DNA from: Methanohalophilus levihalophilus
GTDB lineage: Archaea > Halobacteriota > Methanosarcinia > Methanosarcinales > Methanosarcinaceae
Direction of reading: 5' to 3'
Assembly: GCF_017874375.1 (NCBI RefSeq)
Contig: NZ_JAGGLK010000003.1
Location: 248,001 to 312,000, forward strand
Length of the DNA: 64,000 nt
Positions 37,658 through 46,268 of this stretch are shown here, in pieces (the stretch's first letter is position 1; each line of letters opens with the position of its first letter). The translations under genes and the position numbers were made by a program. The notes under the pieces were generated by a model, which saw only the letters and a list, made by a program, of their open reading frames with translations, was not told the origin of the DNA and searched no databases.

Positions 37658-37745
37658 AATCGATATGAAGATAGCTTCAAACCGATTCGTAGTTTAAGGA
37701 AAGGCTTTATGCTTTTCGCTCCATTCTTCTATTAGGTGATGATGT

Positions 37746-38576
37746 ATGAAGATTAACGGATATGCAACCATAGGCCTGATTGTGATGGTTTTCATAGTTG
37801 CATTGGCAGCAGTGGTATTGCCGGGATGCACTGAACCGGTTTCACCAATAGATGATGTTGATGACAATGGTACAAATGGGGATGAATTTGACGATTCTCT
37901 TCTTTCTTCATTCTACAATGAAACTGATGACAGTTCAACCATAACAATTGAAGTGGGGGATTCATTTGAGGTATGGCTTGAGGAAAACCCGACTACAGGC
38001 TACCAGTGGGAGCTGACGGTTTCAGACGGCCTTGAAATAATAAAGGATGAATTCATCCAGACTCCCGAGGAAGAAGAGCTTGTGGGTTCAGGCGGCGTTC
38101 ATGTCTGGACAATCGGGATTAATGAGGCAGGCGATCAGTCCATTGATGGTATTTACAAGAGACCATGGGAGGACACCACCGGAGATGAGGATACTTTTAG
38201 CATGGCGGTTATCGCAGTGAACGCTGGTGACGATCAGGAAGGAGATTTCATATCTGGGACGGCGGTTGTCGAGGACGTGCAGGTATTGATTCTCGAATCC
38301 TTCCCTGTGCAGGTCCACCTGTCGGTTTCAGGCTACCTCCCTGACGGATGCACGGAAGTTTACGAGGACGGTATCAACGAGCAGCGTGATGGGTTCAACT
38401 ACACTGTAGAAATCCCAACGAAACGTCCGGCTGACATGGCATGTACCGAGGCAATTGTGCCCTACACCGTCAACGTACCCATCGATGTGTACGGAATTGA
38501 AAAAGGCACTTACACCGTAGATGTGAATGGTGTCCAGACTACCTTCGAGTTACAGATGGACAATATTATTGAGTGA
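37746..38576 (+). CDS. Lipoprotein with chagasin-type protease inhibitor domain
   Basis: 276 residues: a lipoprotein-like signal with VLPGC (Cys28 as anchor), an acidic linker, then a chagasin (I42) domain at about 62-180 with all three inhibitory loops: NPTTGYQW (81-88), GSGGVHVW (114-121) and RPW (139-141). Chagasins block papain-type cysteine proteases. A further domain of about 95 residues (YLPDGCTEVYEDGINEQRDG onward) with two Cys is of unknown type. It follows the permease pair by 88 bases and may be their exported cargo or guard the surface against proteases. It ends in TGA. Confidence 0.88.
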   Translation: MKINGYATIGLIVMVFIVALAAVVLPGCTEPVSPIDDVDDNGTNGDEFDDSLLSSFYNETDDSSTITIEVGDSFEVWLEENPTTGYQWELTVSDGLEIIKDEFIQTPEEEELVGSGGVHVWTIGINEAGDQSIDGIYKRPWEDTTGDEDTFSMAVIAVNAGDDQEGDFISGTAVVEDVQVLILESFPVQVHLSVSGYLPDGCTEVYEDGINEQRDGFNYTVEIPTKRPADMACTEAIVPYTVNVPIDVYGIEKGTYTVDVNGVQTTFELQMDNIIE

Positions 38577-38649
38577 GGATGGATGTTCTGGAGGACGTCG
38601 GTCTGGAGGGAGATCGGTGTTCTCTTCACTCAGAAAACCTGCCTGGAAG

Positions 38650-39090
38650 TCAATTTTGAACTTCTTCTGCTCTCTTTTTTAAGGCAGCATTCATTTCATT
38701 GAATCCCTGCTTTGTGTTTGTACCCAAACTTTTCCAGAAAAGTGGGACAAGTATTCCCCTGAATTTTTCCCGCTGTATGAATTTGACACTCTTGCTATCC
38801 AGTGGTATTATCTCAAAAATATGTTCCCCATCAAAAAAACCCGGCAGGAAAAGGTGACCTAACCACCTGAATTCTTTTCCCTTTTCAACTTTCAAAACAC
38901 TGGGTTTGAAAACCATGCTTTTGTTGTTGGGTCTTGCAAGGCGAACCAAGAGCTTGCTACCTTCCTCAATTTCACCTTGGGCTTCCAGAATAAAGGGATT
39001 CCATTCAGGGAATTTGCTGAAGTCCGTGAGCATTTCCCAGACTTTTTCCGGGGAGGCTTTGATTTTGATTTCAGTTGTAATTTCTCTCAT
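38650..39090 (-). CDS. SRPBCC (START-like) domain protein
   Basis: A 146-residue SRPBCC-fold protein with the start EITTEIKIKASPEKVWEMLTD and FPEWNPFILEAQGEIEEGSK, then the C-terminal helix GTNTKQGFNEMNAALKKRAE. The fold has a deep hydrophobic pocket for lipids or polyketide-like ligands. No neighbour points to a substrate. It ends in TGA. Confidence 0.87.
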   Translation of the reverse strand: MREITTEIKIKASPEKVWEMLTDFSKFPEWNPFILEAQGEIEEGSKLLVRLARPNNKSMVFKPSVLKVEKGKEFRWLGHLFLPGFFDGEHIFEIIPLDSKSVKFIQREKFRGILVPLFWKSLGTNTKQGFNEMNAALKKRAEEVQN

Positions 39091-39484
39091 GGTTTAATCT
39101 GGGGTTTGGGTGGATTTAGTTGTTTTGGGGATATACCATCTATTGGTAAGTAAATGGTCAAAGAAATATGACAGAAATATAACAATTTCTAAGGGCACTA
39201 AAAATAGGTTTAAAGAAACATATCTGCTGATGTATTACTGAGAGCAGAAGGTTGTAGAGTGTCCCATTTCATTTTATTCATATTACTTTCGGAGTACTTG
39301 GATTATGTACATTTATTCATGAGAGAAAGTGATTGTATCAAAGGAAATCGTTCTAGTAAATTAATCAAAGTTCTTAGCAACAACTGATAAATTTATTTAT
39401 TGTAGGGGTGATAGTAATACTAAATTAAAAAACGAAATAAAGAAATTGATTCATATTTTATTAATGTATAGCAAAGGTGATTTT
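39091..39484. other. AT-rich intergenic region before the dGTPase gene
   Basis: Almost 400 bases without a firm gene; the base composition changes from mixed to AT-rich here. AAATTTATTTATTG near 39390-39404 could be the promoter of the two-gene island. I saw no flanking direct repeats or tRNA. Confidence 0.45.
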
Positions 39485-40675
39485 GTGGAGATTCAAAGCG
39501 ATATAATGAGCCAAATTGAACTTAATTCTAGAAACAGAGAACAAATGTATTCAGAATACGCTACCAAAAATTCTGAATATGTGCGAAGGTATGGCGGGAA
39601 AAAAGAAGAACCTTTCTTAAGGCCTCCCTTTTTTAGAGATGCAGACCGCATTATTCACTCAAAAGCCTTTTCAAGATACATTGATAAAACTCAAGTTTTC
39701 TTCTTGATGGATAATGATCATATTACACATAGAGTAATTCATGTTCAATTAGTTTCCAAAATTGCAAGAGTAATTGGCAGAGCACTATGCTTAAATGAGG
39801 ATTTAATTGAAGCTATAGCTCTTGGCCATGATATTGGGCATGTTCCTTATGGTCATTTGGGTGAAAAAATATTAGATAAGTTATGCAGAGAAAATGAGAT
39901 TGGGCCATTCAAGCATAATATCCAAAGCATTCAATTTTTGGATCAAATTGAAGATTGTAATTTAACTCTTCAAACACTTGATGGAATTTTATGCCATGAT
40001 GGCGAATCTCACAACCAAAGCCTTAAACCTACAGGTCAACTTGATTGGGGGTCGTTTGAAAATAAGCTGAAAGATATACAAAATGACAAGAATGTTTTTC
40101 CATTGACTCTGGAAGGTTGTCTAGTTAGAATATCTGACACAATTGCATATTTAGGTAGGGATTTGCAAGATGCAATTGAGGTTGATTTGATTACTGAAAA
40201 AGAGTTAATTAATCTGCCTGAGAACTGCAAAAATTTATTTGGCTACGAGTATGGCAAAAACATAAATTGGCTTATTTTAGACACCTTGATTAGGGATGTT
40301 ATCAATAACAGCTCTGATGGTGATCACATCTCCTTTTCATCAGAGGTTTCTCAATGTGTAAAAGAATTCAAAGATTTCAATTATGAGAATATTTATTACC
40401 ATCCAAAATTGAAAGAACAAGTTCCAAAAATAGAATACATGTATTCATATCTTTTCGATCACTTTTTGAATGATATCGAAAAAGAAAACAAAAAATCTCT
40501 AGTTTACGAGCATATGATTAATCTAGATTGGATCTCTAAAGCTTATCTTGCAAATGCTCAACCAGCAGAAATAGTTCGTGATTATTTGGCAGGAATGACT
40601 GATAGATATTTTGAGTATGTTTTCACAAATGCTACGATTCCTAGTAGAGATAAATTAAAGTACAGAGGGCGTTAA
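39485..40675 (+). CDS. dGTPase-like HD triphosphohydrolase
   Basis: A 396-residue deoxyguanosine triphosphohydrolase relative. The family start DADRIIHSKAFSRYIDKTQV is clear, the HD site is in EAIALGHDIGHVPYGHLGEK, and Asp in CLVRISDTIAYLGRDLQDAI completes the metal site. It should cleave dNTPs to the nucleoside and triphosphate. AGGTGA lies six bases before GTG 39485, which I prefer to TTG 39446 or ATG 39464. The gene is AT-rich compared with its surroundings and is followed after one base by a deoxyribosyltransferase gene, suggesting transfer as a unit. dGTPases can serve antiviral defence by nucleotide depletion. It ends in TAA. Confidence 0.9.
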   Translation: MEIQSDIMSQIELNSRNREQMYSEYATKNSEYVRRYGGKKEEPFLRPPFFRDADRIIHSKAFSRYIDKTQVFFLMDNDHITHRVIHVQLVSKIARVIGRALCLNEDLIEAIALGHDIGHVPYGHLGEKILDKLCRENEIGPFKHNIQSIQFLDQIEDCNLTLQTLDGILCHDGESHNQSLKPTGQLDWGSFENKLKDIQNDKNVFPLTLEGCLVRISDTIAYLGRDLQDAIEVDLITEKELINLPENCKNLFGYEYGKNINWLILDTLIRDVINNSSDGDHISFSSEVSQCVKEFKDFNYENIYYHPKLKEQVPKIEYMYSYLFDHFLNDIEKENKKSLVYEHMINLDWISKAYLANAQPAEIVRDYLAGMTDRYFEYVFTNATIPSRDKLKYRGR

Positions 40676-40676
40676 C

Positions 40677-41141
40677 TTGACATATAATATTTATATTGCA
40701 GGGCCACTTTTTTCAGAGGCCGAACTAGAATTCAACCTTAAATTAGATGAGTTTTTAGCCAACATTGGGTTTCATACATTTCTTCCACAAAGAGATGGAT
40801 ATGAATTATCTGAATTGATTAGTGAATCTCTTGACAAGGAAAAAGCTGGAAAGATGATTTTTTCAAAGGATTTGGATGAGATTAAAAAAGCAGATATCAT
40901 TGTTTTCATAATGGATGGTAGAGTTCCAGATGAAGGGGCATGTGTGGAAATAGGTCTTGGATTTGCTTATGGCAAAGAATGCATTGGATTAAAAACAGAT
41001 TCTAGAACTTTCATGGATAATTCTGATAACCCGATGCTTTCAGGTGTTCTTAAAGGGCGAATTGCTTCCTCCTTTTCAGAATTGGAACTTTTATTAGAAC
41101 CCTACATAAAACTCAAAGAGGAAATTTGTTGCATTTGTTAA
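40677..41141 (+). CDS. Nucleoside 2-deoxyribosyltransferase-like protein
   Basis: A 154-residue member of the nucleoside 2-deoxyribosyltransferase fold: YIAGPLFSEAELEFNLKLDE at the start, FSKDLDEIKKADIIVFIMDG, and the catalytic-glutamate segment PDEGACVEIGLGFAYGK. The family cleaves or exchanges the N-glycosidic bond of deoxynucleosides or deoxynucleotides. TTG 40677 is one base after the dGTPase stop. The product of the dGTPase (a deoxynucleoside) is a natural substrate, so the two could act in sequence. It ends in TAA. Confidence 0.85.
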   Translation: MTYNIYIAGPLFSEAELEFNLKLDEFLANIGFHTFLPQRDGYELSELISESLDKEKAGKMIFSKDLDEIKKADIIVFIMDGRVPDEGACVEIGLGFAYGKECIGLKTDSRTFMDNSDNPMLSGVLKGRIASSFSELELLLEPYIKLKEEICCIC

Positions 41142-41214
41142 AGTAATAGTGTAATATTACTTTATTTTCTATTCCATTCTACATTTTATAATTCCTTACA
41201 TAGAAGAATCAGCC

Positions 41215-41556
41215 ATGACAAAACTCGAAATAGGTTGCTGTGGTGCCTACTGCAAAACCTGCCGCGAATTCAAAAGCAGCAATTGCAAAGGCTGTAAGCT
41301 CGGCTACGATACAGGGGAGCGTGACATAAACCGTGCCAAATGCAAGATGAAGCTGTGCTGCTTCAGGGATCACGGTTATGAAACCTGTGCCGACTGTTCG
41401 GACTGGGAAACCTGTGATATTATTCAGGAATGGTACACGAAGGGCTATTCCCGCGGGAAGTGCAGGCAGTCCATTGATTTTATTCGCAGGGAAGGTTACG
41501 GGGAATTCCTGAAACGAGCCGATTCGTGGGAGAATCATTACGGGAAGCTTGACTGA
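41215..41556 (+). CDS. DUF3795 cysteine-rich protein
   Basis: A 113-residue protein with ten or more cysteines, in the DUF3795 pattern: EIGCCGAYCKTCREFKSSNC then CKGCKLGYDTG, and further CKMKLCC and CADCSDWETC. The Cys groups suggest bound zinc or iron-sulfur. DUF3795 proteins are common in anaerobes and have no assigned function. It ends in TGA. Confidence 0.82.
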   Translation: MTKLEIGCCGAYCKTCREFKSSNCKGCKLGYDTGERDINRAKCKMKLCCFRDHGYETCADCSDWETCDIIQEWYTKGYSRGKCRQSIDFIRREGYGEFLKRADSWENHYGKLD

Positions 41557-41689
41557 TTTTTGAGTATCCGAAAGGGTACATTTGTTCGCTACAAAACGAA
41601 CAATTAATATACTATCGCCTGTAAAGTGATTTGTAAGGATTGGCAAGAAATAATCGATTTCTTAAATCGGCATCCTTAGGAGTAACTAT

Positions 41690-41833
41690 ATGATATACCA
41701 TACTGGCGATACCCCCGGGAAAGGCACCTACATGTGCACTTTCTGTAAGAAAGAAGTAGTGCTTGAGAATGATACCGACAAACTACCTCCCTGTCCTAAA
41801 TGCTACAAGACTGAATACACAAAGGTAGAGTAA
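41690..41833 (+). CDS. Small zinc-ribbon protein
   Basis: A 47-residue protein. The start MIYHTGDTPGKGTYMCTFCK and the later PPCPKCYKTEY give two Cys-x2-Cys knuckles, a rubredoxin-like zinc ribbon. AGGAG lies about eight bases before ATG 41690. Such small ribbons are frequent in methanogens and often bind RNA, DNA or act in redox. It ends in TAA. Confidence 0.75.
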   Translation: MIYHTGDTPGKGTYMCTFCKKEVVLENDTDKLPPCPKCYKTEYTKVE

Positions 41834-41944
41834 CCTTTCTTCTTTGGCTAGTTTACCGACTTATTGAATTAAAAAACGCCTTTCTTTTTTTTAATCGTTG
41901 AATCACACGTGAGCAAAACCTATCAAATTCAAACGTAAAAAAAG

Positions 41945-42067
41945 CGCCGGGGTTGGGATTCGAACCCAAGCACCCCGTGAGGGGAAACAGGTCTCGAGCC
42001 TGCCGCGTATAGACTCCGCGGCAAATTTGTGGTTAGCCGTTGGATTAGTCCGCTCTGCCACCCCGGC
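41945..42067 (-). tRNA. tRNA-Ser (CGA) with a D-arm insertion/intron
   Basis: Acceptor GCCGGGG pairs with CCCCGGC, the T-arm is TTGGG-TTCGAAT-CCCAA, the variable arm is long (CCCC/GGGG), and the anticodon loop is CTCGAGA with anticodon CGA. Between the D-loop GG and the anticodon stem there are about 37 extra bases. A bulge-helix-bulge can be drawn: GACT (42050-42047) with AGTC (42015-42012), bulge AAT after the first strand and TAT(A) after the second, inner helix CGGC/GCCG. This supports a short intron in the D-loop; the exact cut sites are uncertain. CCA is not encoded. Confidence 0.85.
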
Positions 42068-42116
42068 ACGTTTTGATTTGATGGCGTTATGGCTTAAAAA
42101 TGTATCGAAGAGTTTG

Positions 42117-43355
42117 TCAGAAGTCAAAAAGGCTTTTCTGCTGCTTCTTTGAAACTTCCTTTTCTGCCTTTTTCTGCGGTTTGGATTTCTTCTTCTGACC
42201 GGGAAGTTCCAGCCAGCCGTATTTCCCTCCGCCCCCGGGATGGATGATGACCTTTTCCTCCCGGAATGCCCGGATGCCGTCAACAACGCGACTATCCACG
42301 AAATCCAGCTCTTCGAGGTCTGCGTCCAGCATGGCAGTGGTCTCGCTGCCGAATTTCTCAATTAAAGCATTCCAGGCTGTGCTGACACCCTTCGTATTGA
42401 TGCTGGAATGTCCCAGTGCCATCATGATAATTTCTGCCAGTGGTAAGGTGTGGAGATACGGCGGCCTGTGATCCGGATGATGTGGCTCATCGTAATCCGC
42501 AAGCTCGTTCACCCTGTCGTACACGCCTTTCTTGATCTGTCCTCCGCAAACCCTGCACTTCCAGTCAATCTCCTCGCATTCCTCGAATGTATAATGGCGG
42601 AAGCACTTGATGCAGGCGGACTCATTGTACTTGCCTTCCTGAGGATAGAATCCTACATTAAGCACGCACTTGTATCCCTCTTTCCGGAGGATTGCCTTCT
42701 CCAGTCCTTCAAAAGTAAGATCAGGAACTTCGAACCTGTTGAACTCCCTTGCCAGTTTATTGGACCACGGGGAATGTGCATCCGAATTGGAAAGGAAAGT
42801 CAGATCCTGCAACTCCGCAATCCTGTCAGCATAATCACTATCCGCACTCAACCCGAGTTCAAGGAAAGCAACTTTGTCAGTCAGATCTCCGTAACAACTT
42901 TCCAGACTGTCATGGTAGGCATACATAGCAGTCCACGGGGTAAATGCATGGCAAGGGCCGAACAATGCGCCAACATCATGGGCAATCTCCGCAATCTCCT
43001 CGCCGTCGAGCCGGACCGTGGGGCGACCGTCAATCTCAAGGTTGCTATATGGAGCAATTCGTTCCGCAAGCTCTTCGGCTTTTGAAATGGAAGGTAAAAT
43101 GAGCAGGTGGTGAACTCTTCTCTTGTCCTCGATTTCTGTGGTCAGGACAAACGAAGTGCCATCAATCTCAATAGTTGTATCATCAGAAGAGTATTTCTTA
43201 ATCTCCGCAAGCCACTTAGGGTGGATACAATCCCCTGTTGCGACAAGGTTTATGCCCTTTTTCGCAGCTTCCGTAGCCATAACGGGCAGCTCCATCCTGT
43301 TGGAGCATGCCATTGAATACTTTGAGTGAAGGTGTAGATCTGCGTTAATGATCAT
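42117..43355 (-). CDS. endoQ: Endonuclease Q (PHP-domain DNA repair nuclease)
   Basis: A 412-residue nuclease that cuts 5' of deaminated bases and abasic sites. The PHP metal site begins at ADLHLHSKYSMACSNRMELP and continues with TGDCIHPKWL and NSDAHSPWS. A four-cysteine zinc ribbon follows (CIKC...CRVC), then helix-hairpin-like sequence. The last residues QKSLFDF are a PCNA-interaction motif, as is known for EndoQ. It follows the PAC2 gene in the leftward cluster and precedes the tRNA-Ser gene. It ends in TGA. Confidence 0.9.
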   Translation of the reverse strand: MIINADLHLHSKYSMACSNRMELPVMATEAAKKGINLVATGDCIHPKWLAEIKKYSSDDTTIEIDGTSFVLTTEIEDKRRVHHLLILPSISKAEELAERIAPYSNLEIDGRPTVRLDGEEIAEIAHDVGALFGPCHAFTPWTAMYAYHDSLESCYGDLTDKVAFLELGLSADSDYADRIAELQDLTFLSNSDAHSPWSNKLAREFNRFEVPDLTFEGLEKAILRKEGYKCVLNVGFYPQEGKYNESACIKCFRHYTFEECEEIDWKCRVCGGQIKKGVYDRVNELADYDEPHHPDHRPPYLHTLPLAEIIMMALGHSSINTKGVSTAWNALIEKFGSETTAMLDADLEELDFVDSRVVDGIRAFREEKVIIHPGGGGKYGWLELPGQKKKSKPQKKAEKEVSKKQQKSLFDF

Positions 43356-43360
43356 TGCGA

Positions 43361-44134
43361 TTATCCGATGTACCTCAGATCTTCATCCGGGGTCGTGTCG
43401 GGGAGCATCTGTTGTTGCTGTTGTTTTTGGTCCATCAGGTTTGCAACAATTTTCTCCATTTCCCTTGCACGCTTTTCCAGTTCGTTGACATCAATTTCGA
43501 TTTCAAGCATGCTGCTGAGTACTTTTATCAGGGATTGTGCACTCTTCGGGTCTACCATGTAACCTGATGTCAGCCCCATAAGACAGGCTGCATCTATATC
43601 GCGGAACTGGCTCAAACCAAGCATAAGTCCGGAAACACCAACAATTCCACCACCGGGTTCATTTTCCTTGAAAATGACTCCATGCTTTTCAAGGTCTTCC
43701 ACAAGTCCCACATTGTTGACGGCTCCCATTACCTCATCTTTGTGCTCCAATTGCCCTGTAGGGAATCCTCCAAGGGTATAGATTTTTGAAACGCCGTATT
43801 CCTCGGCTATATCAAGGTAGAGGTCACAGAGTTCGTAATGGCCTTCTGTGGTTGCACTTTGCTGGTCACCTGCCAATAAAAGAAGGTCATGGTTCCCTGC
43901 TTTACATGTATAAAAAGAATTACTTACAAGACGGACGGTACTTTTCTCGTCCACCAGTACCTGTGGTGGGAATGAAGGCGAAAAAATCTCCACAAGCTTT
44001 TCAGCTTCGAATGTTTCTACAATATGATCTACAACAAGTTTTCCCACGTGGCCGACACCGGGAAGTCCAACCAGCAGGATGGGATTATCCAGTTTAACAT
44101 CTTTCTTCAGCTGGTTCACTTTTGTGCTTTGCAT
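43361..44134 (-). CDS. PAC2-family proteasome assembly chaperone
   Basis: A 257-residue PAC2/PbaA-type protein: NPILLVGLPGVGHVGKLVVD at the start, LLLLAGDQQSATTEGHYELC, YTLGGFPTGQLEHKDEVMGA, then a C-terminal coiled coil, a glutamine run and the tail DLRYIG, near the type of tail that docks on proteasome alpha rings. The archaeal members are thought to help assemble the proteasome or other complexes. Its start overlaps the end of nop10 by 19 bases. It ends in TAA. Confidence 0.87.
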   Translation of the reverse strand: MQSTKVNQLKKDVKLDNPILLVGLPGVGHVGKLVVDHIVETFEAEKLVEIFSPSFPPQVLVDEKSTVRLVSNSFYTCKAGNHDLLLLAGDQQSATTEGHYELCDLYLDIAEEYGVSKIYTLGGFPTGQLEHKDEVMGAVNNVGLVEDLEKHGVIFKENEPGGGIVGVSGLMLGLSQFRDIDAACLMGLTSGYMVDPKSAQSLIKVLSSMLEIEIDVNELEKRAREMEKIVANLMDQKQQQQQMLPDTTPDEDLRYIG

Positions 44135-44295
44135 GTCCTACCTTCCCATTTGCTAATTCTGCGATATTTGCCGTATGGATCTTTCGGGGAAAGCCTTGCA
44201 GGCCTTGGATCAGTTGTAATCCCCTCACAAACGGGACATTTATCCCTGAGGGAATACCTGCCGCAATCGCAGCATTTCCTGATCGAATGGCCCAA
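44116..44295 (-). CDS. nop10: H/ACA RNP protein Nop10, TTG start
   Basis: A 59-residue protein recognised by its whole length: RKCCDCGRYSLRDKCPVCEG with a four-cysteine zinc ribbon, then DPRPARLSPKDPYGKYRR. Nop10 is a core subunit of the H/ACA complex that makes pseudouridine in rRNA with Cbf5, Gar1 and L7Ae. The frame has no ATG; TTG 44295 lies seven bases after the aIF2-alpha stop. The gene order aIF2-alpha, Nop10, PAC2 is widely kept in euryarchaea. It ends in TGA. Confidence 0.93.
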   Translation of the reverse strand: MGHSIRKCCDCGRYSLRDKCPVCEGITTDPRPARLSPKDPYGKYRRISKWEGRTCKAQK

Positions 44296-44301
44296 CAGTC
44301 A

Positions 44302-45099
44302 TCACGACCTGGTGGCTTCGATGTGACGGTGGAAAGCACCTTTGCCGCCGAGTTGTTCAATCTTGGCGATGGCTGTGTCAGCTGAGTCCTTGAGGACAGC
44401 TTCTGCAGTCTTGTAATCCGGAGCAATAACTCTTATGCGGTATCTTGGTGCACCTGTGTAAGTAATGTTTAACCTGACACCTTCCATGTCGATTTCATTT
44501 GCCTCTTCAAGAGCCATCTTAATGAGTTCAATGCCGTTTGGAGCACTGTTGGTAAGATCCACATAGCCGGCAATTTCAACATATGGAAGTTTGATATTTT
44601 CCTGGGCAAGCTTAACGATAGTTGCAGCAATTTTCTTGCTGATCTTAACATCTTCAAATGCTTCTTCGCCCTGGATTGCAGCTTCTTCGAAAGCTGTGTA
44701 ATTGCTGCCAAATTCATCTAAAAGAGTATCTTCAAGTTTTTGCAGCTTTTTCTCATCGAGTTTTGATTCCTCTGCAACGAACTGAAGCCATTTGGTAGCC
44801 TTCTGTTCATTCTTCCAATCCTGGATTTTAGCCCTTTTCTGGTGATCATTCACGTCTTTCAGGGAAAGGTCAATGTGACGTCTGGAGGTGTCCACATTGA
44901 GAACCTTACAAACGATTTTCTGTCCTTCCCTTACGTGATCCCTGACGTACTTGACCCATCCTGCCTTTATTTCGGATATGTGGATGAATCCTTCTTTGCC
45001 GTCATATTCCTCAAGGGCTGTATAGGCGCCAAAGTCGGTTACGTTCTTGACTTCACAAACGACAAATTCACCGACTTCCGGCCATTTATTGCTATCCAT
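44302..45099 (-). CDS. eif2a: Translation initiation factor aIF2 subunit alpha
   Basis: A 265-residue alpha subunit: an N-terminal S1 domain (VGEFVVCEVKNVTDFGAYTA, KVLNVDTSRRHIDLSLKDVN), a helical middle, and the C-terminal alpha-beta domain (VRLNITYTGAPRYRIRVIAP). With beta and gamma it brings initiator Met-tRNA to the ribosome. It lies 11 bases after the S27e gene. It ends in TGA. Confidence 0.96.
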   Translation of the reverse strand: MDSNKWPEVGEFVVCEVKNVTDFGAYTALEEYDGKEGFIHISEIKAGWVKYVRDHVREGQKIVCKVLNVDTSRRHIDLSLKDVNDHQKRAKIQDWKNEQKATKWLQFVAEESKLDEKKLQKLEDTLLDEFGSNYTAFEEAAIQGEEAFEDVKISKKIAATIVKLAQENIKLPYVEIAGYVDLTNSAPNGIELIKMALEEANEIDMEGVRLNITYTGAPRYRIRVIAPDYKTAEAVLKDSADTAIAKIEQLGGKGAFHRHIEATRS

Positions 45100-45110
45100 C
45101 TGGAATCACT

Positions 45111-45569
<459 letters not shown>

Positions 45570-45573
<4 letters not shown>

Positions 45574-46268
45574 AATCTCACATCTTTTAACTTGATTCGT
45601 CTTCCTTCAATAGGGATTGCTGCGCCGCGTTTTACCAATCCGTTTGCGTTAAGACTTGGCAATACAACGATGTCCTCTGCGGCAAGCGTGTAATTGTTAT
45701 TATCTGCTGCTTTGAACGTAGGCAGGTCCTTCAGTATTCGGACAAGACAGTACTCTTCATTTATATCCTTTTTGCCTGTCTGTTCGCTTTCTTCCGGCCG
45801 CTCAATCGCTTCTTCAAGGGTTTCCTGCTTCTGGATTAGGTTGTCTTGAGAGCCATCTTTCTCCACTTTGTTTTCATCGAGTGCAGGGTTTGGCTTGAAT
45901 ATCGGATCAATCAATTCTTCCCTTGCGGTTTGTATCGCAGAAAGGGTTGCTTCATAGACCTTTTTTTCCGAAGGCAGGAGTTTACTCATATCCTCGCTGG
46001 AAGAAACTTCCAGGAAAGCGTTGGATGTGGCCCGGGAAGTGATTTTCCGGATCCTGCGGATGAAAATAGTTTCCACATCATTAAGTGCAGTCTGCAGTTC
46101 GTCTTCCAGTATCTTTGATTCAACGGATCGCGGGTTATTGATCTTCTTGATTTCATCCTCAAGCTCATGGATGTATCCATTAACCTTGTTGTAAAAATCA
46201 GGTGGTAAAGAGTTCAGGGATGAACTGTTCTCCTGTCGCGAAAATCCTTTGAACTCATTTCGATCCAT
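45570..46268 (-). CDS. GINS complex subunit (Gins51/15 type)
   Basis: About 232 residues. The alpha-helical A domain ([20 protein letters not shown] to about 130) is followed by a Glu/Lys-rich linker and a small beta B domain at the end ([38 protein letters not shown]), the order of Gins51. It joins MCM and GAN/Cdc45 in the replicative helicase. ATG 46268 is chosen because the ORF opening at 46280 has no support. It overlaps priS by 14 bases. Confidence 0.9.

Noticed and set aside
42008-42016. CTA triplet in a loop of the tRNA-Ser insertion, like an amber-suppressor anticodon
   Set aside because: The hairpin around it does not give a seven-base loop with U33 and the surrounding sequence lacks tRNA-Pyl features. 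It is part of the presumed intron.
42450-43085. 211-codon plus-strand ORF
   Set aside because: Antisense shadow of endoQ with no family resemblance.
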